The notes beneath the pieces are model-generated. The model did not search any database. It worked only from the letters and a program-made list of their open reading frames with translations, and was not told the DNA's origin. A stretch of 64,000 nucleotides of DNA, from positions 310,001 through 374,000 of the forward strand of contig NZ_JBHOQR010000002.1 in assembly GCF_042408815.1 (NCBI RefSeq), written 5' to 3'. How positions within the stretch are numbered: the stretch's first letter is position 1; every line of letters starts with the position of its first letter. This document shows, one piece after another, positions 24,331 through 33,024 of this stretch. The position numbers were made by a program, and so were the translations under genes. Source of the DNA: Thermoflexus sp042408815. GTDB taxonomy: Bacteria; Chloroflexota; Anaerolineae; Thermoflexales; Thermoflexaceae.

Positions 24331-25299
24331 ATGCGCGCCGTCCGCATTCACCAATTCGGTGGTCCCGAGGTCCTTCAGGTCGATGAAATCCCTACCCCTG
24401 CCCCCGGCCCTGGCCAAGTGCTGGTCCGATTGCGCGCCATTGGGGTGAATTTCATCGACACGTATCACCGAACCGGCCTTTACCGGATCTCCCTTCCCTT
24501 CATCCCCGGCCAGGAAGGAGCGGGCGAGGTGGTCGCGGTGGGCCCGGGGGTCACGGAGTTCCGGGAAGGCGATCGAGTCGCTTATGCCGGCGTCTCCGGA
24601 TCCTATGCGGAATACATCGTTGTCCCTGCGGAACGCCTCGTGAAACTTCCCCCAGCCATGGATTTCCCTCAGGCCGCCGCCGTCCTTCTGCAGGGGATCA
24701 CGGCCCAGTTCCTGACCCAGAGCACCTACCCCCTGAAACCGGGCGAGACCTGTCTCATCCACGCCGCCGCCGGCGGGGTGGGGACGCTGCTGGTTCAGAT
24801 GGCCAAGCGCCGAGGCGCCCGGGTGATTGGCACCGTCTCCTCTCCCACCAAAGCCGAGATCGTCCGTTCCCTAGGCGCCGACGCAGTGATCATCTACACC
24901 GAACAGGATTTCGAAGCGGAGGTCAAACGCCTCACTGAGGGCCGCGGGGTTGATGTTGTTTACGATTCGGTGGGCAAAGACACCTTCGAGAAGAGCCTGA
25001 ACTGTCTCCGACCACGGGGTTATATGGTGCTCTTCGGACAATCCAGCGGCCCTGTTCCCCCGATAGACCCGCAGATCCTGAACCAGAAAGGCTCGCTCTT
25101 CCTGACCCGGCCCTCTATGTGGCATTATCTGCTCACCCGCGAGGAGCTTCTCTGGCGGGCTGGAGAGGTGCTCGATCTGGTGGCCACAGGACAGTTGAAG
25201 GTCTTCATCGACTCCACGTTCCCGCTGGAACAGGCTGCAGACGCCCATCGCCGGCTGGTATCCCGCCAGACCGTGGGCAAGGTGCTCTTGATCCCATAG
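24331..25299 (+). CDS. qor: NADPH:quinone oxidoreductase (zeta-crystallin-like)
   Basis: A zinc-independent medium-chain dehydrogenase of 322 residues, close in length to E. coli Qor. The N-terminal part has the G-G-P-E-V-L signature, and P-G-Q-E-G-A-G-E-V-V-A-V-G marks the GroES-like domain. The Rossmann nucleotide site is AAAGGVGTLLVQMAK near 150-164. V-D-V-V-Y-D-S-V-G-K-D-T-F and the C-terminal A-x-A-H-R-R-L block follow. It likely reduces quinones or enones with NADPH. The ATG at 24331 follows a GGAGG about 11 bases upstream. The longer frame starting at 24169 runs through the selC gene and is rejected. Confidence 0.9.
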   Translation: MRAVRIHQFGGPEVLQVDEIPTPAPGPGQVLVRLRAIGVNFIDTYHRTGLYRISLPFIPGQEGAGEVVAVGPGVTEFREGDRVAYAGVSGSYAEYIVVPAERLVKLPPAMDFPQAAAVLLQGITAQFLTQSTYPLKPGETCLIHAAAGGVGTLLVQMAKRRGARVIGTVSSPTKAEIVRSLGADAVIIYTEQDFEAEVKRLTEGRGVDVVYDSVGKDTFEKSLNCLRPRGYMVLFGQSSGPVPPIDPQILNQKGSLFLTRPSMWHYLLTREELLWRAGEVLDLVATGQLKVFIDSTFPLEQAADAHRRLVSRQTVGKVLLIP

Positions 25300-25391
25300 A
25301 ACTTGCACGGCCGGTCACGAAGGGGGAAGACCGGGATCCTTCCTCCTTCTTCTTTCCCCTTCCCGGGCCCTTCGAGCCACGGAGATAAAGA

Positions 25392-27638
25392 ATGCTCATC
25401 TTCACAGACCCTTCTGGCATCCACTGGTCCACTGGGATGGCCCTGGAAGCGACCGATGGCGCTACGTGGCCTCCTTCAGCATGGCGCATGATCGGGGGGT
25501 CTTCCACCGCCGGGCAGGATCTTCATGGGGCATTTCAGGAACAGCAGGAGATCCTTCAGGCGGACGGATGGGAAGCGGTGCGGATCGTGCGTCGTTACGC
25601 GGGGGCCACGGGTGTCCGAGTGCAGATCCGTCGAACGGAGAGGTCCCATGTCTTTATGCGCCGCTTGGTGATTTTAACCGGCGATCTCCAGGCTCCCCTC
25701 CCCCCTCCCCGCTGGCGGTTCTATCAGAACGGATTCCACTCCTGGAGCTTCAGCGGGACCACCCCCGCGGCCGCCTCAGACTTCGGTACGCGATGGGGAC
25801 CTTTGGGTGCGCCGATGGCCTTTGATGTCGCCCTCCCCCCAGGACCTCGAGGGGTCCGCCGGAGCGATTTGGTGGCTGCCCTGATCATCGGCGAGCGCGT
25901 ACTCATTCTCGGTCAAATCACCACGGCGGACCAGTTCGTAAAGATCGAGCTGGATCTGCGAGGCGCTCCCCGTCTCCGCGTTTACGCCGAGCTGGATGGG
26001 ATCCCGATCGGCCCAGATGAGGAGATCGCCTCGGAGTGGATCTGGGTGGAATGGCGGGACGCCACGGACCCGGACCCGTTCGGGAGCTATGCGGAGGCGG
26101 TCGCCCGCGAGATGCGCCCCCGGGCGCGGGCGCAGGCGCCCTCCGGATGGTGCTCCTGGTATTTTTACTACACCGGCGTGCAGGCTCAAGATATTCTGGA
26201 GAATCTGAAGATGCTGATTGAGCATCGCAATCGACTTCCCGTAGATCTGATCCAGATCGACGATGGATTCCAGGCGGCGGTAGGGGATTGGACGCAGTTC
26301 AGCCCTCGCTTCTCGGAGGGAGTGGCTCCCCTGGCCCATGCGATCCAGGAGGCTGGCTTCACCCCGGGGCTGTGGCTGGCTCCCTTCCTCGCCTGGCCGG
26401 AGGCCCGGGTCACCCAGGAGCATCCGGACTGGTTGTTGCGGGATGCCCGTGGACGGCTGATCTCCGCCGGCTTCAACTGGTATCGCTGGCTTCGCGCTCT
26501 GGATCCCACCCATCCGGGCGTCGAGGAATGGCTCCGGGAGCTCATCCACACAGTGGTCCACCGGTGGGGGTTTCCCTATCTCAAGCTGGACTTCCTCTAT
26601 GCGGCCGCACTGCCCGGGCGTCGCTATGATCCCAGAGCCACGCGGGCCCAGGCCCTCCGGCGGGGCCTGAAGGCCATCCGGGAGGCGGCCGGCGAGGAAG
26701 CCTTCCTGCTGGGATGCGGATGCCCCCTGGGCCCGGCCATCGGTCTGGTCGACGGCATGCGGATCGGTCCGGATGTCGCTCCCCACTGGGCGCCCCGGAT
26801 GTTTGGCCTGAGCTTCCCTTTCCGCCACGAACGCAGCCTCCCCGCCGTTCGCAACGCTGTCCGCAACACCCTCACGCGGGCCTGGATGCATCGCCGCTGG
26901 TGGTGGAACGATCCCGATTGCCTGCTGTTGCGTTCGGAACCCACGCGCCTTTCTGAAGAGGAAGTCTGCCTGCTGATCACCGCCATCGCGATGAGCGGTG
27001 GGATGGTGATCGACAGCGATCCGGTCTTCAAACTGAAGGAGGATCGCCTGGCATGGTGGTCCGCCATGCTCCCCCCCCATGGACAGCGGCCGGAGGTGAT
27101 CGATCTGCTGGAGCGGGAGCTCCCCCGCGTCCTTCTCCTGCGCCGGGAACTCGCCGGAGCGCCGGTGGTATGGATCGGCCTGCTGAATCCGGAAGATCGT
27201 CCGTGGCGGGCGGAGATCCCTCTCCAGGCTCTAGGGCTTCCGGAGGCTGTGTGGGGATTCGAATGCTGGTCCCGAAGGATGCAACGGCTGGATGGACAAC
27301 TTTCCATGGTGTTGTCTCCGCACAGCGCGGCCCTCTGGACCCTGCGGCCCATCCGGCCGGGGTTCCAGTGGATCGGATCCACCCTCCGTCTGCCGCCGGG
27401 GGAAGAGATCATTGAGCTGGAGGAGGGAGAGGAAGGAGGATACTGGGAGCTCCTTCGGAGGCCATGGACAGAGGGAGAGATCTGGATCTACAGCCCAGCG
27501 TCGGATTTCGACCTGCGCTGGGAAGGACGGCCGATCATAGCGACCGCGGCAGGGCCCGGAGTGTATCGCGTGGCGGTCGCCTTTCAGGGCCGGGGGCGCC
27601 TGGAGGCGCGGAGGATTCGGCCGCATAATGGCATCTGA
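25392..27638 (+). CDS. Alpha-galactosidase-type glycoside hydrolase (GH36)
   Basis: A 748-residue retaining glycosidase of the GH36/GH-D type, without an evident signal peptide. An N-terminal beta-sandwich (about 1-240) includes W-R-F-Y-Q-N-G-F-H-S-W. The central barrel has P-S-G-W-C-S-W-Y-F-Y-Y near 250, I-Q-I-D-D-G-F near 285, the nucleophile Asp400 in YLKLDFLYAA and the probable acid/base Asp461 in RIGPDVAPHW. A C-terminal beta-domain begins near 620. It probably releases alpha-galactosyl or a related sugar. Exact specificity is open. A GGAGATAAAG ribosome site supports ATG 25392. It lies 92 bases downstream of qor and could share its transcript. Confidence 0.88.
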   Translation: MLIFTDPSGIHWSTGMALEATDGATWPPSAWRMIGGSSTAGQDLHGAFQEQQEILQADGWEAVRIVRRYAGATGVRVQIRRTERSHVFMRRLVILTGDLQAPLPPPRWRFYQNGFHSWSFSGTTPAAASDFGTRWGPLGAPMAFDVALPPGPRGVRRSDLVAALIIGERVLILGQITTADQFVKIELDLRGAPRLRVYAELDGIPIGPDEEIASEWIWVEWRDATDPDPFGSYAEAVAREMRPRARAQAPSGWCSWYFYYTGVQAQDILENLKMLIEHRNRLPVDLIQIDDGFQAAVGDWTQFSPRFSEGVAPLAHAIQEAGFTPGLWLAPFLAWPEARVTQEHPDWLLRDARGRLISAGFNWYRWLRALDPTHPGVEEWLRELIHTVVHRWGFPYLKLDFLYAAALPGRRYDPRATRAQALRRGLKAIREAAGEEAFLLGCGCPLGPAIGLVDGMRIGPDVAPHWAPRMFGLSFPFRHERSLPAVRNAVRNTLTRAWMHRRWWWNDPDCLLLRSEPTRLSEEEVCLLITAIAMSGGMVIDSDPVFKLKEDRLAWWSAMLPPHGQRPEVIDLLERELPRVLLLRRELAGAPVVWIGLLNPEDRPWRAEIPLQALGLPEAVWGFECWSRRMQRLDGQLSMVLSPHSAALWTLRPIRPGFQWIGSTLRLPPGEEIIELEEGEEGGYWELLRRPWTEGEIWIYSPASDFDLRWEGRPIIATAAGPGVYRVAVAFQGRGRLEARRIRPHNGI

Positions 27639-27679
27639 TTCGGAGAACTTCTTCCTTCGTGAATCCGGAGAGCCCATCG

Positions 27680-28810
27680 ATGCATTGGAACCGGCAGAGC
27701 CCATGGACGATTGTAGTGATGGAAGGAGATCAGACGGGGCAGGAGCTCCTGGAGGAAGCGCTGCGGGTGCTGGATCCCGGGGTCGTCCGCGTGCCCCTGC
27801 GGTTTCTCCGGTTCGACCTGAGCCTGGAAAACCGGCGGCGCACCCGCAACGGAGTAGTGATCGAAGCGGCGGAGGCCATGAAGGAGACGGGATTGGGCCT
27901 GAAGGCCGCCACCATCACGCCGGAGGATCCTTCCGATGTGGGCAGCCCCAATGCCCTCCTTCGGGAGCACATCGATGGGAAAGTGATCCTCCGGGTTGGC
28001 CGCCGCATCTCAGGGGTGCGGCCGATCGGCGGGGTGGTGGGGCCGGTGGCCATTGTGCGCATGGCGGTGGAGGACGCCTACAACGCGCAGGAATGGCGGG
28101 AAGGCGAAGGGCTGGAGGAGGTCGCCTATCGGCTGGATCGCATCACCCGGGGGACATGCCGGGCGGTGGCCGAGTTCGCCTTCTGGTACGCCCGGCGCAT
28201 CGGAGCGAAGGTTTTCGGAGGGCCCAAGTGGACGGTGAGCCGGGTATATGAGGGAATGTTCAAGGAGGAGCTGGATGCGGCGGCCCGTCGCTACCCGGAC
28301 GTGCGCTACGAGTCCCAGCTGATCGATGCCACACTGGCTCTGCTTTTCACCCGGGCAGCCGAGCCTCTCGTGATCCCATGCCTCAACCGCGACGGAGATC
28401 TACTCAGCGATCTGATCCTCCAGATGTTCGGCTCTATCGCAGGGAGCGAGTCGCTGCTGCTCTCCTTCGACGATCGCCTCCAGATCCGGGTCGTGATGGC
28501 GGAAGCCCCCCACGGCACCGCCCCCGCCCTTTACCGGAAGAACATCGCCAACCCGATGGCGATGATCCTGGCAGGAGCCGCCCTGCTTTCATTCATTGAA
28601 GACGAATCCGCCCAGCGGGCCAGCCGCGCCATCTATGAGGCGGTCTTCGAAAGCGTCTACGATGGAATCGCCACGGCAGATCTGGGCGGATCGGCGACCA
28701 CCACCGAGTTCACGGATGAGGTGATCCGTCGGGTGACCCGCAAGCTGGAGGTCTGGGAAGCGCTACGGCTCACCGGCAGTCCCGGCATCGGCGCACGGGA
28801 GACGGGATAG
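27680..28810 (+). CDS. Isocitrate/isopropylmalate dehydrogenase family protein
   Basis: A 376-residue beta-decarboxylating dehydrogenase. Motifs include V-M-E-G-D-Q-T-G-Q-E-L near 15-25, PNALLREHIDGKVILR, the active-site tyrosine/lysine region Y-E-S-Q-L-I-D-A-T, C-L-N-R-D-G-D-L-L-S-D with the metal-binding Asp pair, and A-E-A-P-H-G-T-A-P in the coenzyme loop. It is shorter than Icd at 5411-6640 and only remotely like it. Some blocks recall the eukaryotic-type NADP isocitrate dehydrogenases. Substrate is undetermined: isocitrate, homoisocitrate or another malate analogue are possible. The ATG at 27680 has GGAGAG 8 bases upstream, so it is preferred to GTG 27659. It starts 41 bases after the GH36 stop. 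Confidence 0.82.
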   Translation: MHWNRQSPWTIVVMEGDQTGQELLEEALRVLDPGVVRVPLRFLRFDLSLENRRRTRNGVVIEAAEAMKETGLGLKAATITPEDPSDVGSPNALLREHIDGKVILRVGRRISGVRPIGGVVGPVAIVRMAVEDAYNAQEWREGEGLEEVAYRLDRITRGTCRAVAEFAFWYARRIGAKVFGGPKWTVSRVYEGMFKEELDAAARRYPDVRYESQLIDATLALLFTRAAEPLVIPCLNRDGDLLSDLILQMFGSIAGSESLLLSFDDRLQIRVVMAEAPHGTAPALYRKNIANPMAMILAGAALLSFIEDESAQRASRAIYEAVFESVYDGIATADLGGSATTTEFTDEVIRRVTRKLEVWEALRLTGSPGIGARETG

Positions 28811-28828
28811 AGCCCCTCCCCTGATCGC

Positions 28829-29245
28829 TCATGGCGCCGGTTTCACGATGATCCGCCCGCGCATGCGCGAATGGATCGCGCAGAAATATTCATAGGTTCC
28901 TGGCTGCTGAAACGTGAAGCGGAACGAATCCCCCGGGCGCAACCGACCCGAATCGAAAACCCCGCTGGGGTAATCCGGCGTCCCGCTGGTCACCGTATGC
29001 GAGGCGGACTCCTCCTGGTTGATCCATTCCACGGTAGTCCCCACCGCGACTTCCAGCTCCGCCGGCCGAAAGGCGAAGTTCTTGAGGATGACCTGCGGAG
29101 GGCCGCTGACCGGGGTGGGCGAGACGGTCGGCCTCGGAGCCGGCGTCGGAGGCAGGGAGGTCGGGGTGGAAGGTGCCGCCGGCGCCGCACAGGCCGTGAT
29201 CCCCAGAAACAGGAGCACTCGGGAGAACCATAACGGGCGCAGCAT
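28829..29245 (-). CDS. Cupredoxin-domain lipoprotein
   Basis: A 138-residue exported blue-copper-type protein. The signal ends in a lipobox (I-T-A-C), followed by a proline/threonine linker (about 20-50) and a plastocyanin-like domain. Copper ligands are visible: His in SHTVTSG and the C-terminal Cys, His and Met in YFCAIHSRMRG. It is likely a membrane-attached single-electron carrier facing outwards. The ATG at 29245 lies 8 bases after AAAGGAGG, so the longer frame to 29296 is rejected. It converges on the isocitrate dehydrogenase-like gene and diverges from the deaminase gene. Its redox partner is not evident. Confidence 0.88.
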   Translation of the reverse strand: MLRPLWFSRVLLFLGITACAAPAAPSTPTSLPPTPAPRPTVSPTPVSGPPQVILKNFAFRPAELEVAVGTTVEWINQEESASHTVTSGTPDYPSGVFDSGRLRPGDSFRFTFQQPGTYEYFCAIHSRMRGRIIVKPAP

Positions 29246-29336
29246 CTTGAGCCTCCTTTCCCTGCGAGGGATGTCAACCCTAAAAATGATACGCAAAGGG
29301 AAAGGAACCGGATCGATGCCGCCATCTCCCGCCCGA

Positions 29337-29366
29337 TTGCAGTCCGATGCCTAGCCCGTATACAAT
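29337..29366 (+). promoter_or_regulatory. Promoter of the 8-oxoguanine deaminase-like gene
   Basis: TTGCAG (29337-29342) and TACAAT (29361-29366) lie 18 bases apart, about 60 bases ahead of the start codon. Confidence 0.6.
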
Positions 29367-29428
29367 CCGCTCGGGTTTCGGTCCCGACGCTGGAACCTCT
29401 TAACGACTCCCTTGCCGGAGGCCTGTGG

Positions 29429-30781
29429 ATGCCGACCTTGCTGCTGCGCAATGCAGAGGTGCTGGTCACCATGGATGATGCACGGCGCCGCATCCCCGAC
29501 GGCGGCCTCTTCGCTCGAGATGGCGTGATCGAACAGGTGGGCCCCACCCATACGCTTCCCCCCGACGCAGATCTCATCGTCGACGCTCGCGGGATGGTGG
29601 TGATCCCGGGCCTGGTGAACACCCATCATCACCTCTACCAGACCCTCACTCGGGTGATCGCTCAGAACGCGAAATTGTTCGACTGGCTGCGTACCCTCTA
29701 TCCCATTTGGGCACGCATGGATGCGGAGGCGGTTTATATCAGCTCCATGGTGGGGATGGCTGAGCTCCTCCACTCCGGATGTACCACCACCAGCGATCAC
29801 CTGTATCTCTTCCCGAACGGCGCGCGGCTCGACGATGAGATCCGGGCCGCCCAGGAGATCGGAATCCGGTTTCACGCCACCCGCGGTGCCATGTCCTTGG
29901 GCGAATCGAAAGGCGGCCTCCCGCCGGATGCGGTGGTGGAGGAAGAGGAGGCCATCCTGAAGGACATGCAGCGGGTTATCGAAGCCTATCATGATCCCCG
30001 GCCCTATGCGATGTGCCGCGTGGCCCTGGCCCCATGTTCCCCCTTCTCCGTTACCCCCAACCTCATGCGGGAGGCGGCGGCGATGGCCCGCCAGTATGGC
30101 GTGATGCTCCACACCCATCTGGCAGAGACCCGGGACGAGGAGAAATACTGCCTGGCGCGTTTCGGCAAGCGGCCGGTGGCTTATGCCATGGAGCTGGGCT
30201 GGGAGGGCCCCCATGTCTGGTTCGCACACGTGGTGCACGTCCGCGCCGAGGAAATCGCCTCCCTCGCCCAGGCAGGCGCCGGCGTTGCCCATTGCCCCAG
30301 CTCCAATATGCGCCTGGCCTCCGGCATCGCTCCGATCCGCGCCATGCTGGACCGCGGGGTGAAGGTGGGGCTTGGGGTGGACGGCAGCGCCAGCAATGAT
30401 GCTTCCCATATGCTGGCGGAGGCGCGACAGGCCATGCTCCTCCAACGGGTTGCCCTGGAACGGCCCGATGCCCTCACGGCGGAGGAAGCCCTCTGGCTGG
30501 CCACCCGAGGCGGCGCAGCGGTCCTGGGGCGAGACGACATCGGGCAGCTATCCCCCGGGAAAGCCGCGGATTTCGCCGGATGGCGGCTGGATCGCTTGGA
30601 TTACGCGGGCGCCCTCCATGATCCAGTGGCTGCCCTGGTGTTCTGCCAGCCCCGCCCAGCGGACCTCGTGGTGGTCCATGGGAAGGTGATCATTGAGGAT
30701 GGCGCGCTGCTGCCGGTGGAAGAGGGGCGTCTCATCGAGCGGCACAATCAGATCGCACGGCGTATCGTGCGAGGAGAATAA
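29429..30781 (+). CDS. 8-oxoguanine deaminase-like amidohydrolase
   Basis: A 450-residue metal-dependent hydrolase of the TRZ/ATZ-chlorohydrolase branch of the amidohydrolase superfamily. Metal ligands are in P-G-L-V-N-T-H-H-H-L-Y-Q (about 63-74), H-T-H-L-A-E-T near 227-233, the His of W-F-A-H-V-V-H-V and the Asp of G-V-D-G-S-A-S-N-D near 313-321. A-P-C-S-P-F-S-V-T and A-H-C-P-S-S-N-M-R-L are typical of 8-oxoguanine deaminases and their hydroxyatrazine-hydrolase relatives. Its likely role is purine-base salvage or detoxification. Substrate assignment is by signature only. Confidence 0.85.
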   Translation: MPTLLLRNAEVLVTMDDARRRIPDGGLFARDGVIEQVGPTHTLPPDADLIVDARGMVVIPGLVNTHHHLYQTLTRVIAQNAKLFDWLRTLYPIWARMDAEAVYISSMVGMAELLHSGCTTTSDHLYLFPNGARLDDEIRAAQEIGIRFHATRGAMSLGESKGGLPPDAVVEEEEAILKDMQRVIEAYHDPRPYAMCRVALAPCSPFSVTPNLMREAAAMARQYGVMLHTHLAETRDEEKYCLARFGKRPVAYAMELGWEGPHVWFAHVVHVRAEEIASLAQAGAGVAHCPSSNMRLASGIAPIRAMLDRGVKVGLGVDGSASNDASHMLAEARQAMLLQRVALERPDALTAEEALWLATRGGAAVLGRDDIGQLSPGKAADFAGWRLDRLDYAGALHDPVAALVFCQPRPADLVVVHGKVIIEDGALLPVEEGRLIERHNQIARRIVRGE

Positions 30782-30799
30782 GGGAACGTATAGAGAGTG

Positions 30800-30841
30800 C
30801 CCGGGCTGCGGGGGCCCCTTCGATACCCCTCGCAGCCCGGG
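30800..30841. terminator. Strong GC hairpin between convergent genes
   Basis: An 11-pair perfect stem, CCCGGGCTGCG (30800-30810) with CGCAGCCCGGG (30831-30841), is extended by GGGG/CCCC with one bulge. It lies 19 bases after the deaminase stop. There is no T-run, so it is a terminator-like or RNA-stabilising hairpin rather than a classic intrinsic terminator. A smaller hairpin TGTCCT/AGGACA (30920-30940) sits just after the rplY stop on the other strand. Confidence 0.5.
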
Positions 30842-30946
30842 AAAGGATCGTTCGCCTTCCCCCCGACCAGAGAGCCGTAGCGGGAGGAGCCAGAGCTCCC
30901 CCAGGTTCTGGCCCATCCATGTCCTAAATGCCTCAGGACAAGGCCT

Positions 30947-31594
30947 TCACTCTTCTTCCTCTTCCTCCTTCTTCCCACGGCCGATGACTTCCACCTCAGG
31001 GGTTTCAGCCGGCAGCGCTGCCTCTTCCAGAGCTTCCGCGGCCGGCGCCGTCACCAGGGCGATCAGCTCGTTCGGATCGCTCACCACCGTGATCCCAGGC
31101 GGCACCTGGAGATCTCGCACATAGATCGCCGCATCCCCACGATCCAGGCGGCTCAGATCCACCGTGATGGCCTCGATGAGATCCTTCGGGAGACATTCGA
31201 TCTCCACATGGGTGAGCCCATGCACCAGAATGCCCTCCCCGCGTTCCACCACGGGGGAAGCCCCCACAAACACCACGGGGACTTCCACGCGGATCTTCTC
31301 CGTCATCTCCACCGCCTGGAAATCGACATGAAGGACCTCCCGATGGATCGGCTCCCGCTGCACCTCCCGGATCAGGGCCAGGTGGGTCTCGCCATCCACG
31401 TGGAGGGTGATCAGATGGGCGCCACCGCGAGCCTGGGCCAGGACCCGCTGAAGCTCCTTGCCTTCAACTTGAATGGGCATCGGCTGGATATGCCGGCCGT
31501 AAAGCACCGCCGGGATCCACCCCTGGCGGCGAAGGGTTTTCACCTGCTTTCCTGTTACTGTCCTCAGCCTCGCGTTTAACACCAGCTCCGCCAT
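30947..31594 (-). CDS. rplY: 50S ribosomal protein L25, CTC (general stress) form
   Basis: A 215-residue two-domain L25/Ctc protein that binds 5S rRNA. The N-terminal L25 domain (about 1-95) has R-x-x-x-G-K-x-x-x-x-L-R-R-Q-G-x-I-P-A-V-L-Y-G. The C-terminal TL5-type beta-domain (about 96-185) holds V-E-I-E-C-L-P-K-D-L-I-E. The protein ends in an acidic tail finishing with six glutamates. The ATG at 31594 follows GAGGTGG. The longer frame to 31735 is not supported. It is convergent with the deaminase gene. Confidence 0.95.
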   Translation of the reverse strand: MAELVLNARLRTVTGKQVKTLRRQGWIPAVLYGRHIQPMPIQVEGKELQRVLAQARGGAHLITLHVDGETHLALIREVQREPIHREVLHVDFQAVEMTEKIRVEVPVVFVGASPVVERGEGILVHGLTHVEIECLPKDLIEAITVDLSRLDRGDAAIYVRDLQVPPGITVVSDPNELIALVTAPAAEALEEAALPAETPEVEVIGRGKKEEEEEE

Positions 31595-31751
31595 CGTTCC
31601 ACCTCTCGCGATCTGAAATCGATGGAGACAAGATCCCTTCCACCTTCTTGCTTCTCTGCGCGGCCCACCGCGTTGCAGGAGGAAGAGAACCTCGAGGGCC
31701 AGCCGCGCCACTTCCGACCATCCCCAGCCTCCCAAAGCCCCTTGCTGAGGA

Positions 31752-32171
31752 TCAGCGCTGCAATCGCCGGATCCACCAGCTTAAAAGCATACCCAGGATC
31801 ACCCCGATCAGCAACCCGACCCAGGAGGTCAGGATCCCCATCGGTTTCCCCTCTATGGTGTGAGCCAGGATGAAACCCGCTCGTCCTCCCTCCATTCGGA
31901 CGATCCGTGCCCACACCACCCCCACTTGGCTTTCCCTCAGCGTCGCCTCCCGGGAGGAGGCCAGGCCGACCGCACTCCGCCAGAGATCCGCATGCACACC
32001 GCGAGCGATCCCAAACGCGGAGCGCTGAGCCTGGATCCGATTGGCCGCCAGATGGGAGACCGCCGTGCCTGCACAAATCGCCTCGTTCGCGATCAAGGAT
32101 TCCAGGCGGACGCCCGCGAGCTGAACCGCCCGGGCCTCGCTGGCTTCTTCCATTCGATGCTCGGATGGCAT
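31752..32171 (-). CDS. Hypothetical protein with C-terminal membrane anchor
   Basis: A 139-residue protein that I do not recognise. The first 110 residues are mixed and mostly helical, with a slightly acidic N-terminus. One clear membrane helix (about 113-133, G-V-I-L-G-M-L-L-S-W-W) is followed by a short basic end, R-R-L-Q-R, so the soluble part probably hangs from the inner face of the membrane by its C-terminus. The start could also be the ATG at 32153. It lies 157 bases upstream of rplY on the same strand. Confidence 0.55.
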   Translation of the reverse strand: MPSEHRMEEASEARAVQLAGVRLESLIANEAICAGTAVSHLAANRIQAQRSAFGIARGVHADLWRSAVGLASSREATLRESQVGVVWARIVRMEGGRAGFILAHTIEGKPMGILTSWVGLLIGVILGMLLSWWIRRLQR

Positions 32172-32412
32172 CCCGGACTACCCCCGAAACTCGAAGTGCG
32201 CGGAGGTCAATACATGCCCCGCAAGGAGACCTTGGAAGGACGCTGGGTTCTGGGCGACTTCCCAGAGCTTGCTTAATTATAAAAGCCCGTCAAGGACATT
32301 CCGAGCTGAGGTTTGGACATCCATTTTCTCCTCGGGGTGAGCCCTGCGTTAGAATAGCGGAGCAGCAGCCCGGAGCTGCCGCAGGGATATTCGAGGCTCC
32401 AGGAGGCCATCC

Positions 32413-32931
32413 GTGTCCGCCCGTGGCCCTCAGGATGTGCAGGCGTTTCTGGAACAACATCTTCCCGGAACCCTGGTGCGGATTCTGGATCAAAGCACCG
32501 CGACCGCAGTAGAAGCGGCAGCGGCGGTGGGATGCCCACTGGGGGCAATCGTCAAGTCGTTGCTGTTCATCGCGGGGGAAGATCCCCGACTGGTGCTGGT
32601 GGCCGGGGATCGAAAGGCCGATCAGCGTCTCCTGGCCGCCCTGTGGGGGATCTCCCGCAAACGCATTCGGATTGCGGACTCGGAGACCGTGTTGCGGGTG
32701 ACCGGCTATGAGGTCGGCGGGGTGCCTCCCGTCGCCCATGCAATGCCCCTAAAGGTCTGGATCGATGCCTCGCTCGCCCGTTATGAAACCCTCTGGGCGG
32801 CAGCGGGCGCCCGCAACGCCCTGTTCCCCATCTCTTTTCAGGATCTGGTGCGCATCACCGGCGGCCGGGTGGCCGAATTCACCGTGGAAGCAACGCCGGG
32901 AGAGGAGGCCCGGAAACCGGAGAACTCCTGA
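32413..32931 (+). CDS. YbaK/EbsC-type aminoacyl-tRNA deacylase
   Basis: A 172-residue free-standing editing domain related to YbaK, ProX and the insertion of bacterial prolyl-tRNA synthetase. It hydrolyses mischarged tRNAs such as Cys- or Ala-tRNA(Pro). Visible motifs are C-P-L-G-A-I-V-K-S-L-L-F with the conserved lysine near residue 48, L-V-L-V-A-G-D-R-K-A-D and V-G-G-V-P-P-V-A-H. GTG 32413 follows AGGAGG by 5 bases, and a TAGAAT -10 box lies at 32350-32355. Amino acid specificity is unresolved. It is 93 bases upstream of tsaD, another tRNA-quality gene. Confidence 0.88.
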   Translation: MSARGPQDVQAFLEQHLPGTLVRILDQSTATAVEAAAAVGCPLGAIVKSLLFIAGEDPRLVLVAGDRKADQRLLAALWGISRKRIRIADSETVLRVTGYEVGGVPPVAHAMPLKVWIDASLARYETLWAAAGARNALFPISFQDLVRITGGRVAEFTVEATPGEEARKPENS

Positions 32932-33024
32932 CCGGTATCCTCTTCCCCCACCTCTCCGTCGCGCGGAGAGGGAGCAGGAGGAACGCCCCGTTGGCAGATC
33001 GATCGCGCGGAGGGATCCCGACCG

